Below are positions 9,801-17,713 of a stretch of DNA of 32,883 bases, piece after piece. The position numbers and the translations under genes are program-made. The DNA lies in NCBI GenBank assembly GCA_002840935.1, contig PHDH01000013.1, positions 1 to 32,883 on the forward strand. Reading direction: 5' to 3'. The DNA comes from Bacteroidetes bacterium HGW-Bacteroidetes-21. Lineage in GTDB: Bacteria > Bacteroidota > Bacteroidia > Bacteroidales > GWA2-32-17. The first letter of the stretch is position 1, and the number at the start of each line of letters is the position of its first letter. The notes under the pieces are model-generated. The model did no database searches and was not told where the DNA came from. It worked only from the letters and a program-made list of their open reading frames with translations.

Positions 9801-10154
9801 TACGCCAATACTTGCAGTACCTGCACTTTGAGTCCAGTTGTCGCCATTATCGGCAGAGTAAAATACGCCGGCATCGGTACCGGCAATAATATTTGTGCTT
9901 ATTTTTATAAGGCTATTGATACGATTAACAGATCCCGACATGCCGTTGTTGCTCATATTCCATGTGGCTCCATTATCCAATGATTTATAAATATAATTTG
10001 TTCCGACAATAATTTCTCCATTGTTGGTAATAATCGAGTGAACTTCTCCGCTGAACGGGCCGTTCGTAGGAGTCCATTGGGCAAATGTACCTTGTTCAAA
10101 TAAAAGAAGTAGGCTTAGAATCAGTCCAAAAAATAGTAAATTCTGATTTTTCAT
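6804..10154 (-). CDS. Secreted BNR/Asp-box beta-propeller protein with PKD-like domains and T9SS sorting domain
   Basis: The 1116-residue protein starts with a signal peptide (residues 1-25, cleaved near TFAQW). Residues about 30-640 hold at least ten Asp-box-like motifs of the form YKSxDNGxTW (YKSLDNGATW, FYSADNGDNW, YKSTNDGTTW and FVTSDDGATW, for example), which form blades of one or two beta-propellers as in sortilin, sialidase and YCF48-like proteins. A PKD/Ig-like domain follows (about 655-740, TICPGSINTYSV...SYTWNLPSGW), then a second Ig-like segment ending near CIDTSACYLAD. A region of about 230 residues that I do not recognise comes next (DIAQNWDYSDLTY...). The end is a T9SS type A sorting domain (NVFPNPSEGKFTLQL...MSKGIYYVHIFDG...KKIVLQ). 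No sialidase catalytic set is evident, so a binding or adhesive role is more likely than hydrolysis. Confidence 0.88.
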   Translation of the reverse strand: MKNQNLLFFGLILSLLLLFEQGTFAQWTPTNGPFSGEVHSIITNNGEIIVGTNYIYKSLDNGATWNMSNNGMSGSVNRINSLIKISTNIIAGTDAGVFYSADNGDNWTQSAGTASIGVFCMVVKGTNLFMSTVGSGVYKSTTNGTTWAAVNNGITNITWMRAIVAKGSDLYAATDGYGIYKSTNDGTTWSLVNTGLPGSFYSVSALAVVGNNIIAGTVGAGVYKSTNDGGSWSAINNGISTTDYIMGMGVNGTSIYASTILGNIYKTTDYSNWTAVSPGNVAATRFETFYQDGTKFYTGGWGFMSPEQSYGLFVTSDDGATWKHAGITDYPIAALEVSGNNILAGINDITSNSLRIPLFRTTETDSVWHFNIGGFVGNNITAIKSNGAVAYLFDYVGPGSSTVYRSTNNGNNWTSTGINAQYSHFSCFVIAGSMLYAGNDQEGSVSVSADNGQTWTGVNSGIPTSVYNIYSLVLKGTTLFAGTNNGVYKNTVGQNNWVAVSSGLTNMYIKSLCVSGSDIYAGTQGGGIFKSSNDGGVWTEINSGIPLFTNVTSFASSGTNVFAGTDNGVFVSSNGGTSWANVNTGLIDTNITAMTVSTNYLWAGTFTHGVWRRELSQFTSSVPPTPVSIQGSSTICPGSINTYSVAIVAGATSYTWNLPSGWTGTSTTNSITTNAGSSGIISVTANNAYSSSSPQTLNVSVTTVNISVTPSGLTLTSNANGASFMWIDCSNNQPVIGQTSQSFTATVSGNYAVIVNQSGCIDTSACYLADNNCNVAISGVDLPHSGLSVLLSADSLTNVSLGNPDIAQNWDYSDLTYQYQKVADYKSTSTTAYASTFPYSNIYTYGPGNLYGSLYGSAPVGSNNNGYVFWKSDNTGFWVTGFRPDEGLFGGVNAQETPQELLIASPASYGNVFNNTARWELPLNNISSDADTFYVRNVVKTITADACGSITTPYTTYPNVLREHEYVISIDSIYIKTGSITFASIEYKRDTTNNYMYLSNGIGYPVCIVHADKNNNIEDVEYYNGLFSEVTSKALTENEMNVFPNPSEGKFTLQLSEAMLTSGETITIYNSVGNIVWEKPITENTLEIDLSNMSKGIYYVHIFDGRKNLSKKIVLQ

Positions 10155-10294
10155 AGGGTATTTATTTTAGTTTAATTAGGGCATTTATTGTTGAATGCTT
10201 TGTAAAAGTATCGTATAATAATAAAACTAAATATTGATATTTGTGATCTGCTTGTTTGGATTTGTGAAATGCGAAACAAAGACCATAAACAGCA

Positions 10295-10729
10295 TTAACG
10301 GGAATTCTGGTTAATCAGGTCAACAAACAGGGGTTTGACGCTTCTCGAAACAAGAATTTCGCTTCCGTCAGCCATTTCAACGCAACCTCCATCTTTTAGT
10401 GGATAATATTTCTTAAGATGCTCGATATTTATGATGTGAGATTTATGTGTCCTGAAAAAACTCTCACCCTCAAGGGATTCTTCGAAGAATTTCAGGTTTT
10501 TCGAAATCAGCATCTTTTTCTTGTCAATAGTATATACAATGGAGTAACTCCCATCTGCTTCAATCCGGATGATATCTTTTATATTAACATACTCAATGCC
10601 ATTGGCCGTATGTAATGCCAGCTTTCCCGATAATGCCGTTTTTAGTTTTTCTGTATTCATCTGAGGTGTGGTACCCTGATCCTTTTTTTTACGTTCCGAG
10701 ATTTTTTGAACGGCATTAATCAGTTCCAT
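10295..10729 (-). CDS. LytTR DNA-binding fragment, open segment downstream of the nonsense codon
   Basis: This is the part of the interrupted response regulator that could be made on its own from an internal ATG at 10729 (codon 106 of the full frame). Its 144 residues contain the last helix of the receiver domain, a linker, and a complete LytTR domain (about residues 35-140, with VNIKDIIRIEADGSYSIVYT and FFRTHKSHIINIEHLKKYYP). No convincing ribosome-binding signal precedes this ATG, so independent expression is uncertain. Confidence 0.5.
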   Translation of the reverse strand: MELINAVQKISERKKKDQGTTPQMNTEKLKTALSGKLALHTANGIEYVNIKDIIRIEADGSYSIVYTIDKKKMLISKNLKFFEESLEGESFFRTHKSHIINIEHLKKYYPLKDGGCVEMADGSEILVSRSVKPLFVDLINQNSR

Positions 10730-10840
10730 GACATTGATAGGTTTCAGTAAATAATCGGTGGCCGAAACTTTAAAAGCTTTTACGGCATATTGGTTGTAAG
10801 CAGTTACAAAAACGACATCAAATTTCCGGTTAACAAATTG

Positions 10841-11044
10841 TTAAATCAGTTCGAGGCCCGACATTACAGGCATTTCTATATCAAGAAATACCAAGTCGGG
10901 ATTTTTCTGTTGTATTTCTTTGATCCCTTCTTCTGCCGAAAAGGCAGTGCCAATGACTTCTATCTGAGGGCAATAATCCTTAATTGCTACTTCCAGGGCT
11001 TTAACCGCCTTTTTTTCGTCATCAATGATAATGGCTTTAATCAT
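10841..11044 (-). CDS. Receiver-domain N-terminal fragment of the interrupted response regulator
   Basis: This 67-residue open segment begins at the natural start (MIKAIIIDDEKKAVKALEVA) and ends at the premature TAA. It contains the first half of the receiver domain, including Asp8/Asp9 and the phospho-acceptor Asp55, but lacks the Thr and Lys positions and all DNA-binding sequence. Alone it would be a truncated, probably unstable product. It starts inside the last codons of the sensor kinase gene. Confidence 0.5.
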   Translation of the reverse strand: MIKAIIIDDEKKAVKALEVAIKDYCPQIEVIGTAFSAEEGIKEIQQKNPDLVFLDIEMPVMSGLELI

Positions 11045-13166
11045 AATTTTCGGGTTGAATTAATGGTAGTAAAAATTCTATTCTGGTTCCTATCCCCGTA
11101 TTTTCTTCAACTTTCAGATCATAATAGCTAATTTGAAAGTCGATGTTATTCAGGGAGTTAATAATTTTGATTCTTTCTTCAGTAATTTTAATACCATGCG
11201 ATTCTCTTTTTTTTCGGGTTTTATTAAGAAAAGCTGATTTTTCACGTCCTATTCCGTTATCTTCAATGGAGAAGAGCATCGTATTTCCTTTATTCTTAAT
11301 AGTTATAGTAAGTTTTCCTTCTTTTTCAGATGGCATGAGTCCGTGCCAAATAGCGTTTTCAACAAAAGGCTGTAAGATCAACGGGGGCACCCAAATCTTT
11401 TCTGGAGTCAGCGTCTCATCCATATGGATATTCCATGAAAACCTGCCTTCGAAGCGATTGGATTCAAGTTCGAGATACAATCCGAGGGTATCCGTTTCTT
11501 CTTTCAGGGTTATGAATTCCTTGAGTGAATGATCCAGAACATTTCTCATGAGTTCGGAAAACCGTGAGAGATAAATACTGGCCTCCAGTTTTTCATTTTG
11601 TAAAATGAAACTTTGAATGGAATTGAGGGAATTAAAAATGAAATGAGGATTTATTATTTTTCTCAACGATAACTGCATGTAGTGCGACAAATCGTGTTTT
11701 AAGGCTTCCTGCAGTTTTTGAGTGTATTTTAAATGCTGCTCAATTTCGTCTCGTTTTTTTGTAATTTCTGTGTTTTGCACCTGCAATTCCTCATTTTTTT
11801 CTTCAATTTCGTGCTTTTGCTTACTAAGTATTGCGTTGGTTCTTTTTTTATTTTTGAAGTTTCTGAATATAATTAGCGAAATCAATAACATTAATCCAAA
11901 TCCGATAATAAAAGCATATTTTAACGTGGTTTGCAGTTTGATTTCAGCATTACTTTTTTCCAGCTCAAGGGTTTGTTTTTCAATCTTCTGTTGTTTCTCG
12001 CCTGCCTGATATCTGGCTTCCATTTCTGTAATCTGATTGTTCTTTTCAACATTGATAAGACTTTCCTGAGTCAGAGAATATATTTTGAAAAATTCAAGGG
12101 CTTTCGAAGGATTTTGAAGTTTCTCGTATGAAGTGGATAATCGTTGGCATGCAAGTTTTTTAACTTCTAAATCGCCAATTTCATTTGCAATAGTCAGACT
12201 CCTTGTGGCATAATCAATGGCTTCATTATATTTCCCCAGTTGAATTTCGATTTTTGCAATATTGCTTAATATCCAGCCAATACCATTTTTGTCGCCTGTT
12301 TCTTCAGACAGTTTTAACGCTTTTTGACTAAATTCCATGGCTTTGGTATAATCTTCTACGATTAAATAGGCATTTCCAAGATTTGAATAGTCGGATGATA
12401 ATCCATTTTTATCTCCCAGCTCATCATCAATTTTCAGTGATTTAGTATAATATTCAATTTCTTTTGTATGATTCTTTTGCGCGCCATAAATTGCCCCAAT
12501 ATTTGAATAGCAAATGGCCATGGCATACTTAATGTTGAGTTCTTCATTTATTTTCAAAGCTTTTTGATAGTATTCCAAAGCCTGAGAGTTATTCCCTAGC
12601 GACAAGTGGATATTGCCAATGTTATTTAGACAAAATGCAACGTTGTCTTTATCGCCATTTGTTTCACCAATTTTCAACGATTTTTGAAAATAGTCCAGTG
12701 CCAACTGATAATCCCCCTGATTGCCGTATAGTACACCCAGATTGAGATAGCAATTCCCTTCATTTTGTATTTTTCCAATTTTCCTGTAAACATTCAGTGC
12801 TTTTTGATAATATTCGGCAGCTTCCGGATAATTTCCTAATCTTCGATTGTAAAGTCCGATATTGTTGTAGCAATCAGCGATTACTTTTTTATTACCCGAA
12901 TTATCTGCCAGCAATAGTGCCTTTTTTGATATTTGCAGGCCTTTCTGGGGATTATTATCTGCATATAAATGACTAAGTTTTAGAAGTGTTTCTATCTTAA
13001 TGGTGTCCTGTTTTGAGGTCGTAAAAATATTTAATAACGAGTCAATTGCTGCTTGATTCTGACCAAAACTAGATATAGAGGACAGGGATAAAATTATAAG
13101 AACTGAAATTATTTTTTTACGATAAATTCCTCTAAAAAAATTTTTATTTGAAAACATTAAACGCAT
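11037..13166 (-). CDS. TPR-containing LytS-type sensor histidine kinase
   Basis: The 709-residue protein has an N-terminal signal sequence or anchor (cleavage possible near SSFGQNQ). A periplasmic array of about eight tetratricopeptide repeats follows (about residues 40-380, with YYQKALKI..-type helices each 40 residues). A transmembrane segment lies near 415-435 (YAFIIGFGLMLLISLIIF), then a cytoplasmic coiled coil (about 440-500). The His-kinase domain has His508 in NPHFIFNSLNSIQSF, and an HATPase has the N box at about 602-608 (VENAIWHG) and DNGIGR from residue 636. This is the standard Bacteroidota TPR-LytS architecture; the TPR part probably senses an envelope protein or peptide. Its last 8 bp overlap the response regulator start. 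An alternative ATG lies nine bases downstream at 13157. The partner regulator is interrupted by a stop codon, so signalling through this pair may be broken. Confidence 0.92.
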   Translation of the reverse strand: MRLMFSNKNFFRGIYRKKIISVLIILSLSSISSFGQNQAAIDSLLNIFTTSKQDTIKIETLLKLSHLYADNNPQKGLQISKKALLLADNSGNKKVIADCYNNIGLYNRRLGNYPEAAEYYQKALNVYRKIGKIQNEGNCYLNLGVLYGNQGDYQLALDYFQKSLKIGETNGDKDNVAFCLNNIGNIHLSLGNNSQALEYYQKALKINEELNIKYAMAICYSNIGAIYGAQKNHTKEIEYYTKSLKIDDELGDKNGLSSDYSNLGNAYLIVEDYTKAMEFSQKALKLSEETGDKNGIGWILSNIAKIEIQLGKYNEAIDYATRSLTIANEIGDLEVKKLACQRLSTSYEKLQNPSKALEFFKIYSLTQESLINVEKNNQITEMEARYQAGEKQQKIEKQTLELEKSNAEIKLQTTLKYAFIIGFGLMLLISLIIFRNFKNKKRTNAILSKQKHEIEEKNEELQVQNTEITKKRDEIEQHLKYTQKLQEALKHDLSHYMQLSLRKIINPHFIFNSLNSIQSFILQNEKLEASIYLSRFSELMRNVLDHSLKEFITLKEETDTLGLYLELESNRFEGRFSWNIHMDETLTPEKIWVPPLILQPFVENAIWHGLMPSEKEGKLTITIKNKGNTMLFSIEDNGIGREKSAFLNKTRKKRESHGIKITEERIKIINSLNNIDFQISYYDLKVEENTGIGTRIEFLLPLIQPENYD

Positions 13167-13357
13167 CGCTTTCTTATTAAATGATTTTGCAATTTACGAA
13201 AAAGGTAAATAGTTTAAGCTTAATAAATACTGATTTTAAATGACGAAATATTATATAGAAAAGTAATTCAACTTTTATCAGAAATAATACAATAATAATA
13301 ATGGCTTAATATGGAGCTTAAAGTATAACCGTAATTTTATCTCAAATAAAACCACCA

Positions 13358-13558
13358 ATGGATAAGAATATTTCTGAACTGGAATCTATGCACGAACTAC
13401 AAGAAGATTATTTTGAAAACCTGATAGACTTGGGCCTATTACTTGAAAGCAATGGTCTACACCACAAGGCTTTTGAGGTCTATAAAAAAGGGATTGCACA
13501 AGCGGAAAAAGCAAAAGAGGCTATTTCGCACACTATGTGTGGGTTGATGGATAATTAA
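13358..13558 (+). CDS. Small TPR-like protein of unknown function
   Basis: The ORF of 66 codons begins with ATG after a 191-base intergenic region and ends 7 bases before the convergent stop of rlmF. The protein is helical and cytoplasmic, with no signal peptide. Residues about 19-52 (YFENLIDLGLLLESNGLHHK and AFEVYKKGIAQAEKA) fit one tetratricopeptide repeat. That periodicity, and the fact that the frame stays open exactly across the gap between its neighbours, argue for a real gene. It may be a remnant of a larger TPR protein. Function is not recognised. Confidence 0.55.
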   Translation: MDKNISELESMHELQEDYFENLIDLGLLLESNGLHHKAFEVYKKGIAQAEKAKEAISHTMCGLMDN

Positions 13559-13565
13559 AGGGTTT

Positions 13566-14528
13566 TTAGTTCTTCGATTTAGTCCATACACTTTTTTGTT
13601 CGGGACTGAAAAATGTCCAGGCTACGATGCGACTAATTTTATTTCCCTGACCCATTTTTATTGTTTTGACTTCGGTAACTTCTGCTTTTTTAAGTTGATC
13701 GTATACTTCTTTTAAATGGTATTCTTTTGAAATAAGAGTTGTAAACCAGAAACAAAATGGGGCATAAGTTTTACTTTGTCGTATCATGTCGCGTACAAAC
13801 TTTTCTTCGCCACCTTCGCACCAAAGTTCACGGTTCTGACCTCCGAAGTTGAGCAAAGGTTTGTCATTGGTTCCCTTTTTTAAATGATTTATTTTTCGAA
13901 GGTTCCCCGCCTGGGCTTCGGCAAGTGAGGTGTGATAAGGGGGATTGCAAATAGATACATCATAAACTTCCCCTTTTTTAATAATACTGTTGAATGTATC
14001 CTGAAAGCTTTTTTGAAATTGGAGTTTTACATTCTTCTTGAGTTGTGGATTGCTTTCGATTATCTTATTGGCAGACTCTATGGATACGGGGTCGGTTTCG
14101 GAACCTACAAACGACCAGCCATATTCGTGATGGCCAATAATTGGGTAAATGCAACTGGCACCAACTCCAATATCCAGACATTTAATGTTATCGCCGGTGG
14201 GGATGTTTCCATTATTGCAGGTAGCCAGTAAATCGGCAATATGGTGAATATAGTCGGCTCTGCCTGGAACAGGAGGACATAAATACTGTGGTGGTATGCT
14301 CCAATTGTCGATGTGATAGAAATGCTTCAGTAATGCCTTGTTGAGCATGATTACCGCCTGGGGATTAAAAAAATCGATGGATAAGTCCTGATAGTCATTT
14401 TTAGTGACAAAAGGAGTTAAGTCAGGGCAAGTTTCAATCAGGGCTTTGAAATCGTAACGTTCACGATGCCTGTTGCGTGGATGCAATTTGTTCTTTAACT
14501 GGGGATGTTCTTTTTTTTCAGGCAGCAT
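13566..14528 (-). CDS. rlmF: 23S rRNA (adenine(1618)-N(6))-methyltransferase
   Basis: RlmF methylates N6 of A1618 in 23S rRNA using S-adenosylmethionine. The protein from the ATG at 14528 has 320 residues, close to the E. coli enzyme (about 308). The N-terminus LHPRNRHRERYDF is the family hallmark. The SAM-binding loop is LDIGVGASCIYPIIG (residues about 118-132), and the catalytic amino-methyltransferase motif is NPPY at 195-198. Further family features are HLKKGTNDKPLLNFGGQNRE and LWCEGGEEKFVRDMI. The frame runs upstream to an ATG at 14600, but the extra 24 residues are not family-like, so I chose the inner start. It is convergent with the small TPR ORF. It follows the usher-like gene on the same strand after a gap of 113 bases, and a functional link to that locus is unlikely. 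Confidence 0.93.
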   Translation of the reverse strand: MLPEKKEHPQLKNKLHPRNRHRERYDFKALIETCPDLTPFVTKNDYQDLSIDFFNPQAVIMLNKALLKHFYHIDNWSIPPQYLCPPVPGRADYIHHIADLLATCNNGNIPTGDNIKCLDIGVGASCIYPIIGHHEYGWSFVGSETDPVSIESANKIIESNPQLKKNVKLQFQKSFQDTFNSIIKKGEVYDVSICNPPYHTSLAEAQAGNLRKINHLKKGTNDKPLLNFGGQNRELWCEGGEEKFVRDMIRQSKTYAPFCFWFTTLISKEYHLKEVYDQLKKAEVTEVKTIKMGQGNKISRIVAWTFFSPEQKSVWTKSKN

Positions 14529-14641
14529 GGTGATTTTTTTTCTGATTCGAAGTATTCTAACCATGGCAAAATACTTTCGCCATGGGTGACAAAAATACAA
14601 AGGATATTTGGAATCGGAGGAATTAATTACAATTGCTTGTT

Positions 14642-17600
14642 TTACTCACCAAATTTGGTGATTCGCACTTTACGTTTTTTCTCTACAATGTAGAAGGGAA
14701 TGAAAATATTATCGAACGAATCGTCGACTTCAATTTCTATATTGTTTTGTAATAGTTGGAACTTTTCACCCAAAATGTCCTCGTCCAGCGTAATTATATA
14801 TTTGCCTTTGGGGACGTAGAATGAGAAGTTGGCATCTTTGTCGGTTAATGTAGTATATATTTTATGGTTAGATGCTGCAATTTTAATTCTCGACAAATCC
14901 AGAGGGATGTCTGAGTATGCCGACCACTTTTCTCTATCTGCAAAGACTTTTCCATTTACTTTGATCCCTCTTACAAAAGGTACATGTATTACGCCACTTC
15001 GTTGTAAAATAATAGAATCGGGAATATTGGGGAACCATCCGTCTAGTTTTTCTAGGCTGAACGCTGTCCATGGGTATGATCCCACGGGAATGTTTTTAAT
15101 GTTGCTTTGTCCCTTTTCATTTGTAATAACTTCCCACGTGTTGATTCTTACAACGACATTCTCAAGTTCTTTCTCGTCTTTATCCAGGGTGCCATTCCCA
15201 TTTATATCATAAAAAGCCTGACATTCAATGGAACAATATTTTTTCGCAGTTCCCGGTATAGGAATACCAAATTCTTTCTTAACGCCCATGCCCAGGCTGA
15301 AGCTTCCAGTCCATGTCTCAGGTATATCTTCTTCATCACCGGGTAAATAGTAAATACTTTCTGTGTTATTGTCTTTAAATAGTGACCATTCGGCAAAGAG
15401 TCTGAAACGCCATCCCTTACGTGAAAAATAGTAAATCTCAGGCATTAAATTTAAACTGTTCCCATTCGAAGTAGAGTAGGAGTATGTGACCATCGATTGA
15501 GTCATCCAACCCGTAAAAGGAAGGGTGTACTGATTCCTTAGTGACAAATTAATTGTTTGAGGATTGGTTTGTGTATTTTTAAAATAGTACTCCTCACTTT
15601 TAGAGAAATTGCCGAGATTGTAACGTGCCATCAGAGTCCAAACCCGATATTGAAGCAATCCCCCGGTTTGTAAAAAGAAATGGTTTCGCGCTTCATCATG
15701 AACCGCTTGCGAATACCCAGCTTTCAGATTGAAGAAATAACGGGAATGCTGATCAAAATCGTAACTGCTGAGATTAAATCCGAGCCCGCGCGAATGGACA
15801 TCAAACATGGATATACGAGAAATATCGTAAAAGGCGTTGGGTGCAATGTTTCCGATGGCAGTATGATTTTTGGTTAAACTGAGCAGATTATTGAATCGCA
15901 GATCGTAAACACTGTCGGTGTAATTAAATTTAAAACGATATATGTTGTTTCGTAATGAAATAAACCAGTTTTTTGATTTATAATTATTTGTAAGATTGGC
16001 CAACATTCTTTCACCACGGTACATGCCGAAGTCAGGCGAAAAATACATGCCGTTAACCATGGTATTCATTTTCCTGTGAAAGTAAGTTCCTGAATAGTTG
16101 GCTCCGGCATAAAATCCCATGGGTTTAAGGGTGAGACTTGTATCGGTCGTCGAATTTTTGCTCAATCCACCCCGGATACCGAAAGAATGATGTTTTAAAA
16201 TGGATGTTCTGAATTGAAGGTTCGCAATGTCAGCTGTTCTGTGCATGTCTATGCTTTGACTTTTTCCAAATGTGGTGTTGGCCAGAAACTTTTTATCCTG
16301 ATAGGTGTATGACGCTCCTGCAGTATAGAAATTTGGTGCTGCAAAAAGGCTATTCCCCTGGGTGTAAAATAATCCAACTCTTTGTTTTTCGTTGATATAA
16401 TACTCGCCTCGAAGGCCTTTGCCTCCCTGTATGCTTCCCAATAATGAACCTGAAACGGATCCAAATTGCATATTAAATTTGGTGTGATAATATCCCAGAT
16501 ATAGTCCTGCATTTTCTAAAGCATGTGTCGAAAAATCGTGTGTTGTAAAGCTCAGCTGAGAAGAATAAAACAAAGATGAATTTTCGCTGATAAAACCGTT
16601 CCCGTATAGATGGAGATTCATCATAGGTTGTGAGCCTAAAACATTGTATACATTCATTTCTGTCACCAGAGGTAGTACTGTGCTTCCAAAACGATTTGCT
16701 TCCAAATTGTTACTCAGACGGATAAAATCAATTTTTTTGGAGGATTGGAACATCCCTGTCTCTGAAGGGTTGGGAGATATACTTCGAAAGTAAACGGTAT
16801 ATTTCCGGCTTTCGAAAACATCATAAGGGTTATAGTTTTCAACATCTATAGTTTTTTCGTTTCTCCGGGCAATGGTTTCGGTGAATTTCCATGCAAACGA
16901 GGTGTCCTGCATGCCGGGGAGTATCATGGTTACCGGTTTTCGGATAATATTTCTATCCAGAGTATCAGTAATTAAATAGTTTCTGGATACGCCCTGAGCC
17001 AGAATTTGTATGGCTTGAGGTTCGGGACTCTGGTTGAATAGGCTTACATTAAAATTCACTTCTGTTTCGTCACGTAATAGATAATAGCTTGATTTATCGA
17101 CAGAGAGATCCCATTTGAGTTGTTTTTTTGTTCTGGCCGTAAACATGCTATAGCCAATAAAATTGTCTTTTGTGTCGTAGAGAAAAGCGGAAAATAAATA
17201 ACGGGAACTGCCTGTAAATCCTGATTTTGGAACTATCCTTACAGGAATAAAAAGAGAGTCAAAGGCAGCAACTTCAAAAACTTTATTTCTTTTCTGAAAG
17301 GGCTGCCATTCGTCCGGGGCTGTCACTTCTGCTACGAAACTAATAGGTTCACTTTTTTCATTCTTAATACATAAAACGTTGGAAACAATTTCTCCTTTTT
17401 CAAAGAAGAGATCAGAATATACGAAGTATATCACAAGACCATTCTGTGCTTTCGGTATCGTGGTTGTTTTAACAGAAACATTTCCTTTAAAAAACTCAGA
17501 CATGTCAACTGTCATGGGGGCCGTCTCTTTGGTCTCGGGACTGACTTCTGGAATTGTTTCGGACGATGTCTCGGGAATAACAATCGTTTCTTCTATCGTC

Positions 17601-17710
17601 GAATCAGGCGTTGTGACTTCCTCTTCCTGCGCAAATAATGGGCATGTGGAAAGGACTGAAAATATCAGTGCAAAGAAAAGGGGCCATATGTTGATTTTAA
17701 ACACTTTCAT
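14642..17710 (-). CDS. Putative usher-like outer-membrane barrel protein with C-terminal SdrD-B-like domain
   Basis: The 1022-residue protein has a signal peptide (residues about 1-27, cleaved near PLFAQEEE) and an acidic Thr/Pro/Glu-rich linker. Ig-like segments follow (about 70-300, with YFVYSDLFFEKGEIV and DKSSYYLLRDETEVNFNV). A long central region (about 340-800) alternates aromatic and polar residues as transmembrane beta strands do. The C-terminus carries an SdrD-B/EF-hand-like domain (DINGNGTLDKDE at 835-846) and a second carboxypeptidase-regulatory-like beta domain (about 915-1005). This layout (periplasmic beta domains, barrel, C-terminal beta domains) resembles chaperone-usher pilus ushers, but I see no classical usher signature. 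It starts 3 bases after the second subunit gene's stop and ends the four-gene locus. The usher role is inference from architecture and neighbours; another outer-membrane secretion or anchoring role is possible. Confidence 0.72.
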   Translation of the reverse strand: MKVFKINIWPLFFALIFSVLSTCPLFAQEEEVTTPDSTIEETIVIPETSSETIPEVSPETKETAPMTVDMSEFFKGNVSVKTTTIPKAQNGLVIYFVYSDLFFEKGEIVSNVLCIKNEKSEPISFVAEVTAPDEWQPFQKRNKVFEVAAFDSLFIPVRIVPKSGFTGSSRYLFSAFLYDTKDNFIGYSMFTARTKKQLKWDLSVDKSSYYLLRDETEVNFNVSLFNQSPEPQAIQILAQGVSRNYLITDTLDRNIIRKPVTMILPGMQDTSFAWKFTETIARRNEKTIDVENYNPYDVFESRKYTVYFRSISPNPSETGMFQSSKKIDFIRLSNNLEANRFGSTVLPLVTEMNVYNVLGSQPMMNLHLYGNGFISENSSLFYSSQLSFTTHDFSTHALENAGLYLGYYHTKFNMQFGSVSGSLLGSIQGGKGLRGEYYINEKQRVGLFYTQGNSLFAAPNFYTAGASYTYQDKKFLANTTFGKSQSIDMHRTADIANLQFRTSILKHHSFGIRGGLSKNSTTDTSLTLKPMGFYAGANYSGTYFHRKMNTMVNGMYFSPDFGMYRGERMLANLTNNYKSKNWFISLRNNIYRFKFNYTDSVYDLRFNNLLSLTKNHTAIGNIAPNAFYDISRISMFDVHSRGLGFNLSSYDFDQHSRYFFNLKAGYSQAVHDEARNHFFLQTGGLLQYRVWTLMARYNLGNFSKSEEYYFKNTQTNPQTINLSLRNQYTLPFTGWMTQSMVTYSYSTSNGNSLNLMPEIYYFSRKGWRFRLFAEWSLFKDNNTESIYYLPGDEEDIPETWTGSFSLGMGVKKEFGIPIPGTAKKYCSIECQAFYDINGNGTLDKDEKELENVVVRINTWEVITNEKGQSNIKNIPVGSYPWTAFSLEKLDGWFPNIPDSIILQRSGVIHVPFVRGIKVNGKVFADREKWSAYSDIPLDLSRIKIAASNHKIYTTLTDKDANFSFYVPKGKYIITLDEDILGEKFQLLQNNIEIEVDDSFDNIFIPFYIVEKKRKVRITKFGE

Positions 17711-17713
17711 TCG

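Larger units (their letters stand above)
10295..11044 (-). pseudogene. LytTR-family response regulator interrupted by an in-frame TAA at codon 68
   Basis: Translated through the stop, the frame gives a 249-residue response regulator of normal length for the LytR/AlgR class. The receiver domain keeps the acidic pair (Asp8, Asp9), the phospho-acceptor Asp55 in LVFLDIEMPV, Thr81 in VFVTAY and Lys101 in DYLLKPI. A LytTR DNA-binding domain follows. The only defect is TAA at 10841-10843, between GLELI and QFVNRKFDVVFVTAY; no base is gained or lost. One substitution from a sense codon (for example GAA) would explain it. The ATG overlaps the end of the sensor kinase gene by 8 bp, so the two were translationally coupled partners. 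The alternatives are a recent inactivating mutation, strain polymorphism or phase, read-through, or a sequencing or assembly error. The good conservation downstream argues for a recent or artefactual event. Confidence 0.85.

Noticed and set aside
6804-10154. Sialidase enzyme annotation for the Asp-box protein
   Set aside because: Asp boxes are structural and occur in many propellers. I cannot see the catalytic Arg triad or Tyr/Glu set of sialidases.
99-10154. CRISPR-like array from the regular repeats in the beta-helix genes
   Set aside because: The repeats are in-frame protein repeats of about 45 residues with diverged nucleotide sequence, not short identical repeats with unique spacers.
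11722-12009. Plus-strand frame of 95 codons opposite the kinase coiled coil
   Set aside because: It is Phe/Ser/Cys-rich, as expected from the antisense of Lys/Glu-rich coding sequence. The kinase gene is clearly real.
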